This document shows, piece after piece, positions 17,877 through 26,439 of a stretch of 64,000 nt of DNA. The position numbers were made by a program, and so were the translations under genes. The stretch's first letter is position 1; the number at the start of each line of letters is the position of its first letter. The stretch comes from Saprospiraceae bacterium. Lineage in GTDB: Bacteria; Bacteroidota; Bacteroidia; Chitinophagales; Saprospiraceae. Below the pieces are notes generated by a model, which was not told where the DNA came from, ran no database searches, and saw only the letters and a list, made by a program, of their open reading frames with translations. The DNA is taken from positions 304,501 through 368,500 of the forward strand of contig JADKBS010000005.1 of assembly GCA_016714985.1 (NCBI GenBank). Reading direction: 5' to 3'.

Positions 17877-17879
17877 ATA

Positions 17880-18024
17880 TCTATGGTTTCATTGTTTACA
17901 TTGCTTCATTGTTGCACTGTTTCATTGTTATATTGCTTCATTGTCTATAAATCAGTGGAACTATATAACCATGAATCCATGTAACCATGAATCAATATAA
18001 CCGTGAATCATTGAACCCATTTAG
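17880..18024. repeat. mirrored phrase repeat between trhA and alkB-like genes
   Basis: The left part repeats gtttcattgtt and gcttcattg units; the right part repeats ccatgaatc and aatataacc units that are approximate reverse complements. The structure fills the whole 150 bp gap. Confidence 0.6.
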
Positions 18025-18027
18025 CTA

Positions 18028-19083
18028 TTAAACAGCTTTTTCTAGCCGCTTGTTCATCACTGCAAACCACAGCGGCGGAACGAGCGCCATGAGCACACTG
18101 CCGGGGTAACCAAGCGGCAACTGCGGACTTTCGTCAATATGCCGAAGTACTTGGTATTTGCGGGTTGACTTGTAATGGTGGTCACTGTGGCGGGTCAGTT
18201 CAAATAAGAATATCCGACCCATTTCATGGTCGCTGTTCCAGGAATGCCGGGGCATCACAGGCTCTGGTTTGCCGTTCGGCAATATACTCCTGCGAAGGCC
18301 ATAATGCTCCACGTAATTGATTATTTCGAGCAATAGAACGCCGAGCAATGCAATGATGACCGCATAAGGCAGCATATATAATCCGAATAAATAAACGATT
18401 GCGATTAAATACAAAGCCTGATACACGGTAAATCGAACCATTTCATTTTGCCATGAAAATAGCGGCTTGCCATCCCTTCGGAGGCGGTCGTTTTCCAGTT
18501 TCCAAGCGTCTAAATATTGCCCGATGATGGAGCGGAAAAAGAAAGTATAGACCATTTCTCCCTTTCTTGCGGTGGCCGGGTCGGCGTCGGTAGAGACGTT
18601 CTTGTGGTGTCCCCGGTTGTGCTCAATGAAGAAATGCTGGTACAGTGCCAGCAGCAACCCAGCCTTGGCGAAGAACTGCTCCAGTTTGCCAGTGCGGTGC
18701 CCCAGTTCGTGCGAGACGTTGATGCCTATTGAGCCAAGCACGATGCCCATGCTTAGGGTCATGCCAACCAACTCGTAGGTGGCAAGGGAATGGCTCTTCA
18801 TGGTGTCCAAATAAAGGTAGGTGAGCACATAGCAAATCGGCGCACAAAGGAACAACAGCAGGTCGAAGAAAAAGCGCTTGGAACGGCTGTCCTCTGCCTC
18901 CACTGGTACGTTGGCCGTGGAGGCTGGCAATACGGCATCCAGCACGGGGATGATGCCAAAGGCAATCAATACCGTCGCCCAGGTCCAGGCGCCCTGCAAC
19001 TCGATGGCCAGCCAGCCAGCAAGGGGGAGAAGGTAAGCGAGGAGGTATTTTAAGTCTTTCATGGTGATATGCATTGTTTCCAA
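18028..19083 (-). CDS. alkB: alkane 1-monooxygenase (AlkB-like)
   Basis: A 351-residue membrane-bound non-haem di-iron hydroxylase of the AlkB family, which oxidises terminal carbons of alkanes or related chains with O2 and electrons from rubredoxin. The histidine motifs are all visible: HELGH near residue 125, EHNRGHHKNV near 155, and HSDHHYKS near 305, plus NYVEHYGLRR near 255. Hydrophobic helices surround them. A GMC oxidoreductase lies just upstream on the same strand; alkane pathways often pair AlkB with an alcohol-oxidising GMC enzyme. No rubredoxin gene is seen nearby. A possible -7 box (TAATTTTG on this strand) lies at 19094-19101. Confidence 0.93.
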   Translation of the reverse strand: METMHITMKDLKYLLAYLLPLAGWLAIELQGAWTWATVLIAFGIIPVLDAVLPASTANVPVEAEDSRSKRFFFDLLLFLCAPICYVLTYLYLDTMKSHSLATYELVGMTLSMGIVLGSIGINVSHELGHRTGKLEQFFAKAGLLLALYQHFFIEHNRGHHKNVSTDADPATARKGEMVYTFFFRSIIGQYLDAWKLENDRLRRDGKPLFSWQNEMVRFTVYQALYLIAIVYLFGLYMLPYAVIIALLGVLLLEIINYVEHYGLRRSILPNGKPEPVMPRHSWNSDHEMGRIFLFELTRHSDHHYKSTRKYQVLRHIDESPQLPLGYPGSVLMALVPPLWFAVMNKRLEKAV

Positions 19084-19108
19084 AAAGATTCCACAAAATT
19101 AGGAGCCT

Positions 19109-20692
19109 TCACCTTATGGTGTCATTTAAAAATACCGCATCCTTCACCCCAACCTTACTCATCGCCCTTTCCGCAATCGCCGTAATGCTCAAACTTGGGT
19201 TCACGCCAGGATTGGCAGAAATCATGCTCCCATCGCAGACCAGCATGTTTTCATAATTGAAAACGTGGTTGTCACGGTCAATAACGCCCGTGCTGGCGTC
19301 CTCGCCCATGCAGGCCCCGCCGAGGATATGCGCCGTCGTGGGTATGCCGAGCAGCGTTTCCGTGTTCATCACCATGGCCTTTCCGTGGTTGATTTTTTCG
19401 ATGCGGTGCGCAATCTCCTGAGCCATTGGATTGAAAGCCGTGGGAGCCGGGCCTGACTCCAGGTTTGATTTTAAAAACCCAAGCCTGGAGCGCACAAAAC
19501 GCAGCGTGGAATCAATGCTTTCCATGTAGAGCAGGATATGGGTGCGCTTGCTCCAATCGTCCACAAAGAAGATACGGAAGTTGTCCCACGGGTGCAGCAC
19601 GAGGTCTTTTACCATCTTGAAAAAGCGACCCAACATGGTCTTACCCTGTACCATCGGGGCCATAAAAATGCGCCAAAAACCGGAGCCTGCCGAGTATTTC
19701 ACAGGCTCTACGTGGCGGTTTTCGTCAATATGCACGATGGAGCCGATGGCGATGCCTTCGGTGAAATTGGCTTTCTTGTCAAAAGTGGTGACCCCAATCA
19801 GGCTCTCCGAATTGGTGCGGATGCCCATGCCGAGGTGGTCGGAAAGGCGGGGCAGGGAGGTTTTTTTTAGCTTCAACAACAAGTCCATCGTGCCCATGAC
19901 GCCTCCGGCGAAGATGACACCACGGGTTTTCAGGCTGCTTTTTTTTGGGAAATGGCGCAACGAATCCTTGAACCTGACCTCGTAGCCTGCGCTGCCGTCC
20001 TCGTTGAGCGGCACGACGTCAAACACTTCCGTTTCGGCCATGATTTCGCAGCCCAGTTGCTGGGCAAGGTGCAGGTAGTTTTTGTCCAGGGTGTTCTTGG
20101 CATTGTAGCGGCAGCCCAACATGCAGCCGCCACAAAGGGTGCAGCCCGTACGGTCGGGGCCTTTGCCGTGGAAATAAGGGTCGGGCACGGTCTCGCCCGG
20201 CTTGCCGAAATAAACGGCCACCTCTGCTTTACGGAAGGCATTCTTGTCGCCCAATTCCTCCGCCAATTGCAGCATGGCCTCATCGCTTCGGCTCATGTAC
20301 GGGTGTTGCGCAGCACCAAGCATTTGCTTCGCAATGGCATAAAACGGCTTCAGCTCAGTTTCCCAATCCGCCAAGTCCTTCCAATGGCCTGATGTGAAGA
20401 ACGCCCGGTTGGGCACGGGCAGCGTATTGGCATAGACGACCGAGCCACCGCCCACAGCCACCCCGCTCAGCACCGCCACATGCCGGTAGAAGGCCAAACG
20501 GAAATGGCCTTGGAGACCCAGTTTGGGCATCCAAAGCCATTTCCGAAGGTTCCAATTGGTCTTTGGGAAATCTTCGGGCTTGTTGAACCACTTCCCCTTT
20601 TCGATGACCAGCACCTTGTACCCCTTCTCAGACAGCCGCAGGGCGGACACCGAGCCGCCGAAGCCACTGCCGATGATGATGTAGTCGTACAT
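19109..20692 (-). CDS. GMC family oxidoreductase (cholesterol oxidase-like)
   Basis: A 527-residue FAD-dependent oxidoreductase. The N-terminal dinucleotide fold begins MYDYIIIGSGFGGSVSALRL, and GVAVGGGSVVYAN is the second FAD-contact region. A cysteine cluster CTLCGGCMLGCRYN near residue 190 is typical of the long-chain alcohol/cholesterol oxidase branch. The C-terminus carries TTAHILGGACMGED and the NPGVNPSLSITAIAERA segment. It probably oxidises an alcohol or sterol; the adjacent AlkB-like hydroxylase makes a fatty alcohol plausible. The start at 20692 is chosen because the longer frame is translated from repeat sequence. Confidence 0.9.
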   Translation of the reverse strand: MYDYIIIGSGFGGSVSALRLSEKGYKVLVIEKGKWFNKPEDFPKTNWNLRKWLWMPKLGLQGHFRLAFYRHVAVLSGVAVGGGSVVYANTLPVPNRAFFTSGHWKDLADWETELKPFYAIAKQMLGAAQHPYMSRSDEAMLQLAEELGDKNAFRKAEVAVYFGKPGETVPDPYFHGKGPDRTGCTLCGGCMLGCRYNAKNTLDKNYLHLAQQLGCEIMAETEVFDVVPLNEDGSAGYEVRFKDSLRHFPKKSSLKTRGVIFAGGVMGTMDLLLKLKKTSLPRLSDHLGMGIRTNSESLIGVTTFDKKANFTEGIAIGSIVHIDENRHVEPVKYSAGSGFWRIFMAPMVQGKTMLGRFFKMVKDLVLHPWDNFRIFFVDDWSKRTHILLYMESIDSTLRFVRSRLGFLKSNLESGPAPTAFNPMAQEIAHRIEKINHGKAMVMNTETLLGIPTTAHILGGACMGEDASTGVIDRDNHVFNYENMLVCDGSMISANPGVNPSLSITAIAERAMSKVGVKDAVFLNDTIR

Positions 20693-20696
20693 TAGG

Positions 20697-20804
20697 GAAA
20701 TGATAAATGATGAATGATAAATGATGAATGTTGGATTAGCCGATAACCGAGAATTAATGCCCCGCAAATTTATCATTCATCATTTATCATTCATCATTTA
20801 TCCA
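20697..20804. repeat. mirrored phrase repeat (gataaatgatgaat type)
   Basis: Units of tgataaatgatgaa (20700-20730) are followed after a 40 bp spacer by their reverse complement ttcatcatttatca (20770-20800). It fills the gap between the S9 peptidase stop and the GMC start. The same phrase occurs in the same kind of position at 32069-32155. Confidence 0.8.
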
Positions 20805-22715
20805 TCAATTCGGCACCTTCTCCGTCCCCTTCAAATACTTGTCCAAGAAGGTCAGCACCGCTCCATACCCCTTTATTTCATTCTCCTTTTTCACAAAACC
20901 ATGTCCCTCGTCAGGGAAGATGACGTACTCCACGGGCACGTTGTTCTTTTTAACTGCTGCCACGATTTCGTCTGATTCTACCTGCAACACCCTTGGGTCG
21001 TTCGCACCTTGCAGCACCATCACTGGGTTCTTCACCTTGTCGGCATGAAAGAGCGGTGAAATATTGTAAAGCCGCACAGAGTCGGCAGTGGTGGGGTCGC
21101 CCATTTCATCGTAAAGCGCTTTTTTGAAGCTCTCCCAGTAGGGTGGGATGTTCTTCAGGGTGCGCAGCCAGTTGGTCACGCCGAAGATGTTCACGCCGAC
21201 CTTGAACTCGTCGGGCGTGAAGGTCATGCCTGCCATTGTCATGTAGCCGCCGTAACTGCCACCGATGATGCCGATTTTGGTGGAGTCCACGTAGTCCTGC
21301 GATGCGAGCCATTTTTTGCCCCAAACGCAGTCTTTTAGGTCTTTGTCGCCGTGGTTGCGGTCGTCCATTTTATAGAAACTCTTGCCATAGCCACTGCTGC
21401 CCCGGTTGTTGACGGCAAGTACAGCGTAGCCGTGGTTTGTCAGGTATTGCAAGAGTGCAAAATAGCCGGTGCGGGACTGCCCGCCGGGGCCGCCATGCAC
21501 CCAGACAAGAGCGGGCACCTTGGCATTGGGCGAGGCGCTCAGCGGCTTGTAGTAAATGGCCGGGATTTCCAACCCATCGAAGGATTTGTAGCGCACTACT
21601 TGTGCCGTCACAAGGTCATTGGCGTTGATTTCGGGGTTAAGCGTATTAGTCAGTGCCTTTAATTCTTTCGTTTCAAAATTATAGGCGTAGATATTGCTTG
21701 GCGCCTTGGAAGTGCCCACGGTCAGTCGCATCCATTTTTCGCTGTTGGAGATGTTCACAGAAAGCACGTCGCCATCGGGGATATCGGGGAAGGCCACGGG
21801 CTGGCCAGTGGCATTGTCGAGGATTTTCAGCGAGTTTTTCCCGTCTTCATTGATGCCGATGACCCGGTACTTTTCGTTCTCGCTCACATAGCTGTACATC
21901 ACGTCCCAGTTGGTTTCAAAAATTGTTTTGCGCTGCCCCGTGGCGAGGTCGTACTGTACGAGGTAGGCATACTCCTTGCCCGCATCGGTGGTGTAAAAAA
22001 ACGACTTTCCGTCTTTGCTGAAACTGGAGCCGCCATACTGGCCGGGGGCCGATGGTTCGGACACTTCGGTCATTTTCTTCGTTGCAATGTCATAAAGGAA
22101 TAACTGGTTCTCACTGGTGGTGATGCTTTTTTGCAAGGCCAGCGTTTTTTCATCCCAACTGATGGTGCCCACGTCCAAGCCTTCGTCGTTTTGGTAAATC
22201 AGCGTCGCCTTCCAATCCCCGACGCTCATTTTATAGAGGTCAAAAAATTGCTCGTTGCGCTTATTGGAAAGATAGAACATGCTTTTTTTGTCAAGGCTCC
22301 AGCCGCCAAAATTGGCTTTCTCTTTTTCGGCAGGGGTCAGGTCGGTGGTCTTGCCGTCCGCTTCGAGCAGGTAGATATGGTCAATCTCGTTGCCGCCCTT
22401 GTCGGCGGAATAGAGCATTTGACCTGTGCCAGGCACGTAGTCAATGGCGAAGAACGACTCCACTGCCGAGTTGGTCACTTGCCGCTGCGAGCCGTCGGCC
22501 ACGTTGATTTCGTAGAGGTTGTAAATGCCCGTCTTGTTGCTTTGCACAAGCAGCTTCGACTCGTCGGGTGACCAAGCACCACCGCCAATCTGCTCGTTCT
22601 TGTAGAACTGCTCGATGGTGTATTGCTTGGTTTCATTGGGTGGGGTGGGTTTTTCCTGCTTGCAGGAGATTGCCAGGGTGGCAAGGGCAAAAATGGCCAG
22701 TGTTAGCTTCTTCAT
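20805..22715 (-). CDS. S9 family (prolyl oligopeptidase-type) peptidase lipoprotein
   Basis: A 636-residue exported serine peptidase. The N-terminal signal ends in lipobox AISC (Cys18), so it is a membrane-anchored lipoprotein. Residues 30-370 are a beta-propeller of the DPP IV/acylaminoacyl-peptidase kind, and the C-terminal alpha/beta hydrolase domain carries the catalytic Ser in GGSYGGYM, Asp in GANDPRV and His in DEGHGF. VWVHGGPGGQSR forms the oxyanion region. It should trim peptides from the N-terminus in the periplasm. A double-hairpin dispersed element lies directly upstream (22741-22868) and forms part of its leader or promoter. Confidence 0.93.
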   Translation of the reverse strand: MKKLTLAIFALATLAISCKQEKPTPPNETKQYTIEQFYKNEQIGGGAWSPDESKLLVQSNKTGIYNLYEINVADGSQRQVTNSAVESFFAIDYVPGTGQMLYSADKGGNEIDHIYLLEADGKTTDLTPAEKEKANFGGWSLDKKSMFYLSNKRNEQFFDLYKMSVGDWKATLIYQNDEGLDVGTISWDEKTLALQKSITTSENQLFLYDIATKKMTEVSEPSAPGQYGGSSFSKDGKSFFYTTDAGKEYAYLVQYDLATGQRKTIFETNWDVMYSYVSENEKYRVIGINEDGKNSLKILDNATGQPVAFPDIPDGDVLSVNISNSEKWMRLTVGTSKAPSNIYAYNFETKELKALTNTLNPEINANDLVTAQVVRYKSFDGLEIPAIYYKPLSASPNAKVPALVWVHGGPGGQSRTGYFALLQYLTNHGYAVLAVNNRGSSGYGKSFYKMDDRNHGDKDLKDCVWGKKWLASQDYVDSTKIGIIGGSYGGYMTMAGMTFTPDEFKVGVNIFGVTNWLRTLKNIPPYWESFKKALYDEMGDPTTADSVRLYNISPLFHADKVKNPVMVLQGANDPRVLQVESDEIVAAVKKNNVPVEYVIFPDEGHGFVKKENEIKGYGAVLTFLDKYLKGTEKVPN

Positions 22716-22740
22716 TTGATTGTTTTAATGATGAAAAAAG

Positions 22741-22868
22741 GTAACTATTTAGCAGTGGTTTTTTGGGGTAAAAATTTTCAATTTTTACCCCAAAAAAACC
22801 AAAACGTGGGAGGAGAGGGAAAAAATTTCATTTTTTCCCTCTCCTCCCACACCCTCCTAAGTTGTTAC
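22741..22868 (+). repeat. double-hairpin dispersed element, copy 2
   Basis: A 128 bp unit beginning gtaactatttagcag and ending cctaagttgttac, imperfect inverted ends. Hairpin A (ggttttttggggtaaa and complement) precedes hairpin B (gggaggagagggaaaa and complement). Near-direct repeats gaaaaaagg (22733-22741) and gaaaaagg (22869-22876) flank it. It sits 25 bp upstream of the S9 peptidase start codon. Confidence 0.85.
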
Positions 22869-22992
22869 GAAAAAGGATAGGTGCGCAAAGCGCAAGGGCG
22901 AAGATAAAATTGAATACTGGAGGTAAGCTCGGTTTTGGACGATGAGGAAATACTGGCGGTCAGAAATGGCAGATTACCAGACGAAATGGGGC

Positions 22993-23277
22993 TTATGCGG
23001 CGGTGACCTTTGGCTCGGCTTGAACGGGCTTTGCCTTGGTCATGGTGATGGGCAGGTCGTAAACTGCAAGGATGTTGAGCAATTCCTTGGTATATTCCCG
23101 CTTCAATTTTTCGTATTGACGTAACACGGCACTGCTGTGGTTTTGCCGCCTGACCATTTCAATTTCAAGATTGATTCCCGCTAGCAACTCAAGCTGATGC
23201 TTTAAAGCATCCTTACTTGCTTTTTGAATTTTGCCTAAGTTATTTTCTACCCCCATCTTTTTTTCTTTATGGTTCAA
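22993..23277 (-). CDS. small helical protein, partner of the nucleotidyltransferase-like gene
   Basis: A 94-residue protein without signal peptide, predicted mostly alpha-helical (LGKIQKASKDALKHQLELLAGINLEIEMVRRQ, then LRQYEKLKREYTKELLNIL). No family is recognised. It overlaps the 3' end of the upstream DUF6932-like gene by 11 bp, so the two are translationally coupled, and the pair has its own promoter. A two-gene unit of a nucleotidyltransferase plus a small helical protein recalls MNT-type toxin-antitoxin modules, but this is inference. Confidence 0.65.
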   Translation of the reverse strand: MNHKEKKMGVENNLGKIQKASKDALKHQLELLAGINLEIEMVRRQNHSSAVLRQYEKLKREYTKELLNILAVYDLPITMTKAKPVQAEPKVTAA

Positions 23278-23758
23278 AAATGATTTTCACAAAATTTTTT
23301 GGTTGCACAACTCCTTTATTATCTGCTCTACTGTTTGAGTATCGTAGTGACCAAATTTCAGTTTGCTCATTGTATTGAACGAACTCATTGTGCTCCATTG
23401 GGTACACTTTTACAAGATTAGCATCCAAACCTTGATTTTCAAGGCTAAACGTCCAAAACTTGTCCGTCACTTTCTCACCCCTTGCCTCAAACACCTGGTA
23501 GTCCAAAAACACCACGAAGTCTATATCGTTTGGTTCCTCTACCAGCGTGACAAAGCTGCCATTTACCCAAACCTCAAAATGTGGGAACAATTCGTCCTGA
23601 AACCGGTACAAATATCGCTCAAAATTATCAAAGAGCCAACGGCGGCGTTCGGAGTTGGGGAAGCCCGCCACAAACACATTTGACAGTTCGGTGAGGGTTA
23701 GCTGAATGGGTTCTCCCGGCGAAAGGTAGCCTACCTTGTTGAACTGAAGTTTACTCAT
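23267..23758 (-). CDS. DUF6932-like nucleotidyltransferase-fold protein
   Basis: A 163-residue cytosolic protein. Its core matches a minimal nucleotidyltransferase: NGSFVT near residue 65 is the helix-turn GS motif, and EEPNDIDFVVFL about ten residues later supplies the D-x-D metal-binding pair. The N-terminal YLSPGEPIQLTLTELSNVF and FPNSERRRWLF segments fit DUF6932. The motif set argues for an intact active site. The substrate is unknown: members of this superfamily modify tRNA, antibiotics or partner proteins. It is first in a two-gene unit whose genes overlap by 11 bp. A good promoter lies 18 bp upstream. Confidence 0.7.
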   Translation of the reverse strand: MSKLQFNKVGYLSPGEPIQLTLTELSNVFVAGFPNSERRRWLFDNFERYLYRFQDELFPHFEVWVNGSFVTLVEEPNDIDFVVFLDYQVFEARGEKVTDKFWTFSLENQGLDANLVKVYPMEHNEFVQYNEQTEIWSLRYSNSRADNKGVVQPKNFVKIIFEP

Positions 23759-23775
23759 GGCGGTGTTTATTTGTG

Positions 23776-23806
23776 CAAAGCTAATTCAGTTGTGATTTTA
23801 GGCAAA
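23776..23806 (-). promoter_or_regulatory. Bacteroidota-type promoter for the nucleotidyltransferase pair
   Basis: On the minus strand a TTTG -33 box (23803-23806) and TAGCTTTG -7 box (23776-23783) are separated by 19 bp, an exact match to the known Bacteroidota consensus and spacing. Transcription would start about 10 bp before the ATG at 23758. Confidence 0.7.
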
Positions 23807-23900
23807 TAAGCGGTTTATGAAAACGGCAAAGTAGCATAAGCAAAGCTGGTAGGGTGGTGGATTAAAACGGTGGTACTGGCATTTTATGCTACCTTACCCC

Positions 23901-24494
23901 ATGAACCAAAAATTCGAGGCCATCGTCTCCGGCATCATCGCCGACAATTACGCCACTTGCGAGGATTTTTTCGATGCAAAACTGGTGACTTCGCTCCGCA
24001 ACAACCTGATTGGCCGCAAGGCCAATCACCAGATGCACCAAGCTGGCATTGGCCGAAAGGCCAGCTCCCAACAGAACCTACAAGTACGGGGCGACGAGAT
24101 TTCTTGGTTGGAGGACGACACGATCGACCCAGCAGAACGGGCTTTTTTCGATACCATCGAAGCGTTTTACCGTTACCTCAACCGCACCTGCTACACGGGC
24201 ATCAACGGCAGTGAATTCCATTATGCGCTCTACGAACCCGGCAGCTTCTACAAGCGCCACCTCGACCGTTTCCAGCACGATTCCGGCAGGCAGATTTCTG
24301 TGATAACCTACCTCAACGACGATTGGGTGGACGCCGATGGCGGCGAGCTGGTGCTGTACCTCGAAACTGGAGAACAAACCATCCGGTTGAAACCGGGCCG
24401 GGTCGTCTTTTTCAAAGCGGATGAGATAGAGCACGAGGTAAAGATGGCACACCGGGGGCGGATGAGCATTGCGGGGTGGTTGTTGCGGGTGTGA
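23901..24494 (+). CDS. 2OG-Fe(II) oxygenase (prolyl 4-hydroxylase-like)
   Basis: A 197-residue cytosolic dioxygenase of the 2-oxoglutarate/Fe(II) superfamily. The iron-binding triad is visible: His and Asp in FYKRHLDRF near residue 115 and the second His in DEIEHEV near 180, followed by the 2OG-binding Arg in RGRMSIAGW. SVITYLNDDW and DGGELVLYL are conserved core strands. An ATG at 23886 is also in frame. It resembles bacterial prolyl 4-hydroxylase/PKHD enzymes; the target protein or metabolite is unknown. It stands alone. Confidence 0.88.
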   Translation: MNQKFEAIVSGIIADNYATCEDFFDAKLVTSLRNNLIGRKANHQMHQAGIGRKASSQQNLQVRGDEISWLEDDTIDPAERAFFDTIEAFYRYLNRTCYTGINGSEFHYALYEPGSFYKRHLDRFQHDSGRQISVITYLNDDWVDADGGELVLYLETGEQTIRLKPGRVVFFKADEIEHEVKMAHRGRMSIAGWLLRV

Positions 24495-24582
24495 TGGAAT
24501 GCCTGCTTGTGCTTTTCCAACCCGAATCGTATTGGCAATTTTTAATGCAGGCACCAGTCCTATAGCTTTCCCGCTCCTTTCC

Positions 24583-24590
24583 TACATTTG
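24583..24590 (+). promoter_or_regulatory. possible -7 promoter box (TACATTTG)
   Basis: An exact TAnnTTTG match 57 bp upstream of the ATG at 24647; the -33 box is unclear. Confidence 0.4.
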
Positions 24591-24646
24591 TCGGGCTTCA
24601 TCAGCTTTGATGTGCACCACAATCAAAAGGGAGGATACGAATATTA

Positions 24647-26362
24647 ATGAAAAACCCGCTAAAAATCGCCTTCATCATCATTTTTGTGGCCTTGTCAGCC
24701 ATCCGGCTGCTGACATTGAAATTGCCAGCACCCAACGTCCTGTCATGGGACGGATTGGGGTACTACCTTTACTTGCCCGGCGGCTTTATTTACGATGACC
24801 TCAGCAAACTCGAATGGCTTCCGCATATCCTTGAAACCTACCATCCGACGCCCCACCTATACCAAGTCGTTCAATTAGAGAATGGCAATCTTGCCATGAA
24901 ATACTTGATGGGCTTGTCCATTTTTTACGCCCCGTTTTTTGGCTTGGGGCATTTGGCGGCTGGCGTGTTGGACTATCCGCAAGATGGTTTTTCGCTGCCC
25001 TATCAATTGTCCATCTGCCTGGCATCGTTGCTGTACGCCTTTGGTGGGCTTTGGATTTTGGCCATAGTATTAAGGCGCTATTTCACTGAGCCAGTGGTGG
25101 CGGTCACCCTATTGCTGCTTGCCCTTGCGACCAATTACCCAGAGTACACCGCCGTGCAAGCCGGACAGACGCACGGTTATTTGTTCACTGCCTATGCGCT
25201 GATGCTTTGGCTTACCATCCGCTGGCATGAACGGCCCACGCTACCAACTGCTTTTTCTATTGGGCTATTGGTTGGTCTGGCCGCCATTACCCGCCCTACG
25301 GATGGGGTGATGCTGTTCATTCCCTTGCTTTGGCAATCATCGGGATTCGATAAATGGAAATTCGTCCGCCACCACCTTTCGCACCTCTGGGCAGCCGCAG
25401 GTGGCGTGGCCTTGGGGGTGCTGCCGCAACTGCTATACTGGAAGTTCGTTACTGGCAACTGGGTGTTTGATGTAGGTTCTAAATGGTACTTCCTAAACCC
25501 TTGGTGGCGAGTGCTGTTCGGGTGGGAAAAAGGATGGTTTATTTATACACCCATCACCATTTTTATGGTTACAGGGTTGTTTTTTATGAAAAATCGGCCC
25601 TTTCGGTTGGCTGTAGCCGTGTTTTTTATACTCAACACATGGATAGTCATCGCTTGGTCGGACTGGCGCTATGGCGGCTCGTATTCTACCCGTGCCTTGC
25701 TGCAAGGTTGCGCAGTACTGTCACTGCCACTGGCCATAGTCGTTGAAAAAATTACAAAGGCTCGATGGAGAATCCTTGCTTCTACGTTCGGAGTGTTTTT
25801 GGTCTTACTCAATCTATTTCAAATCTGGCAATACCAGCGTGCCATCCTTCATTACGACGACAACAACTTTGACTACTATCGGGCCATCTTCCTTGACCCC
25901 AACCCTACGCCGCTCGACATGTCACTGCTCGACACAAGGGAAATCCTTGGGGATGCATCAGGCTATACCAAACAAACCTTTTTTCATAGCGGTGATTCAA
26001 TGTCCGTTCTTTCCTCAAAGCGGCTACCCGAAGTCGTCCTTTGGGAAAAAGACTTAGCCCAACTGCCAACGGGGAACGAGCGATGGCTGCATATCTCAGC
26101 GGAGGTAAAATCTGCGTGGGGAGCTTTCGGGGCGCACCTCGATACCGAGTTGGTATTGAATGGGCAAGCCATCAAGTCAACGGCCTGCCGACTTGAAAAT
26201 GGGATTTGCAAGAAGGGAGCGTGGAATAAAATAGAGTATTATTTCAAAATTCCTATTGAGCACCGGCAAGGCACGGCCCGCCTCGTCGCAAAGACGGATG
26301 GCGAGCAGGAAATTTTTTTGAAAAACGTGCGGATTGAGTTTTTGCGTGAACAAGAGAAATAG
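24647..26362 (+). CDS. polytopic membrane protein, possible glycosyltransferase
   Basis: A 571-residue inner-membrane protein with about ten to twelve hydrophobic helices in residues 1-400 and a soluble C-terminal domain of about 150 residues. The layout (short first loop with SWDGLGYYLYLP, then a large loop with acidic and aromatic residues, then many helices) is like GT-C-fold glycosyltransferases of the ArnT/PMT kind that use lipid-linked sugars. However the canonical acidic motif of that group is not clear, so the assignment is tentative. No neighbour supplies context: a 2OG oxygenase lies upstream and a KilA-N gene downstream. Confidence 0.65.
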   Translation: MKNPLKIAFIIIFVALSAIRLLTLKLPAPNVLSWDGLGYYLYLPGGFIYDDLSKLEWLPHILETYHPTPHLYQVVQLENGNLAMKYLMGLSIFYAPFFGLGHLAAGVLDYPQDGFSLPYQLSICLASLLYAFGGLWILAIVLRRYFTEPVVAVTLLLLALATNYPEYTAVQAGQTHGYLFTAYALMLWLTIRWHERPTLPTAFSIGLLVGLAAITRPTDGVMLFIPLLWQSSGFDKWKFVRHHLSHLWAAAGGVALGVLPQLLYWKFVTGNWVFDVGSKWYFLNPWWRVLFGWEKGWFIYTPITIFMVTGLFFMKNRPFRLAVAVFFILNTWIVIAWSDWRYGGSYSTRALLQGCAVLSLPLAIVVEKITKARWRILASTFGVFLVLLNLFQIWQYQRAILHYDDNNFDYYRAIFLDPNPTPLDMSLLDTREILGDASGYTKQTFFHSGDSMSVLSSKRLPEVVLWEKDLAQLPTGNERWLHISAEVKSAWGAFGAHLDTELVLNGQAIKSTACRLENGICKKGAWNKIEYYFKIPIEHRQGTARLVAKTDGEQEIFLKNVRIEFLREQEK

Positions 26363-26439
26363 ACATTATATTTAGTGTCCAAGTCGGGCACTGATTTTAA
26401 GCTGCTTCCAAACTTTGCCCACGCACAAAAATTTCAACT

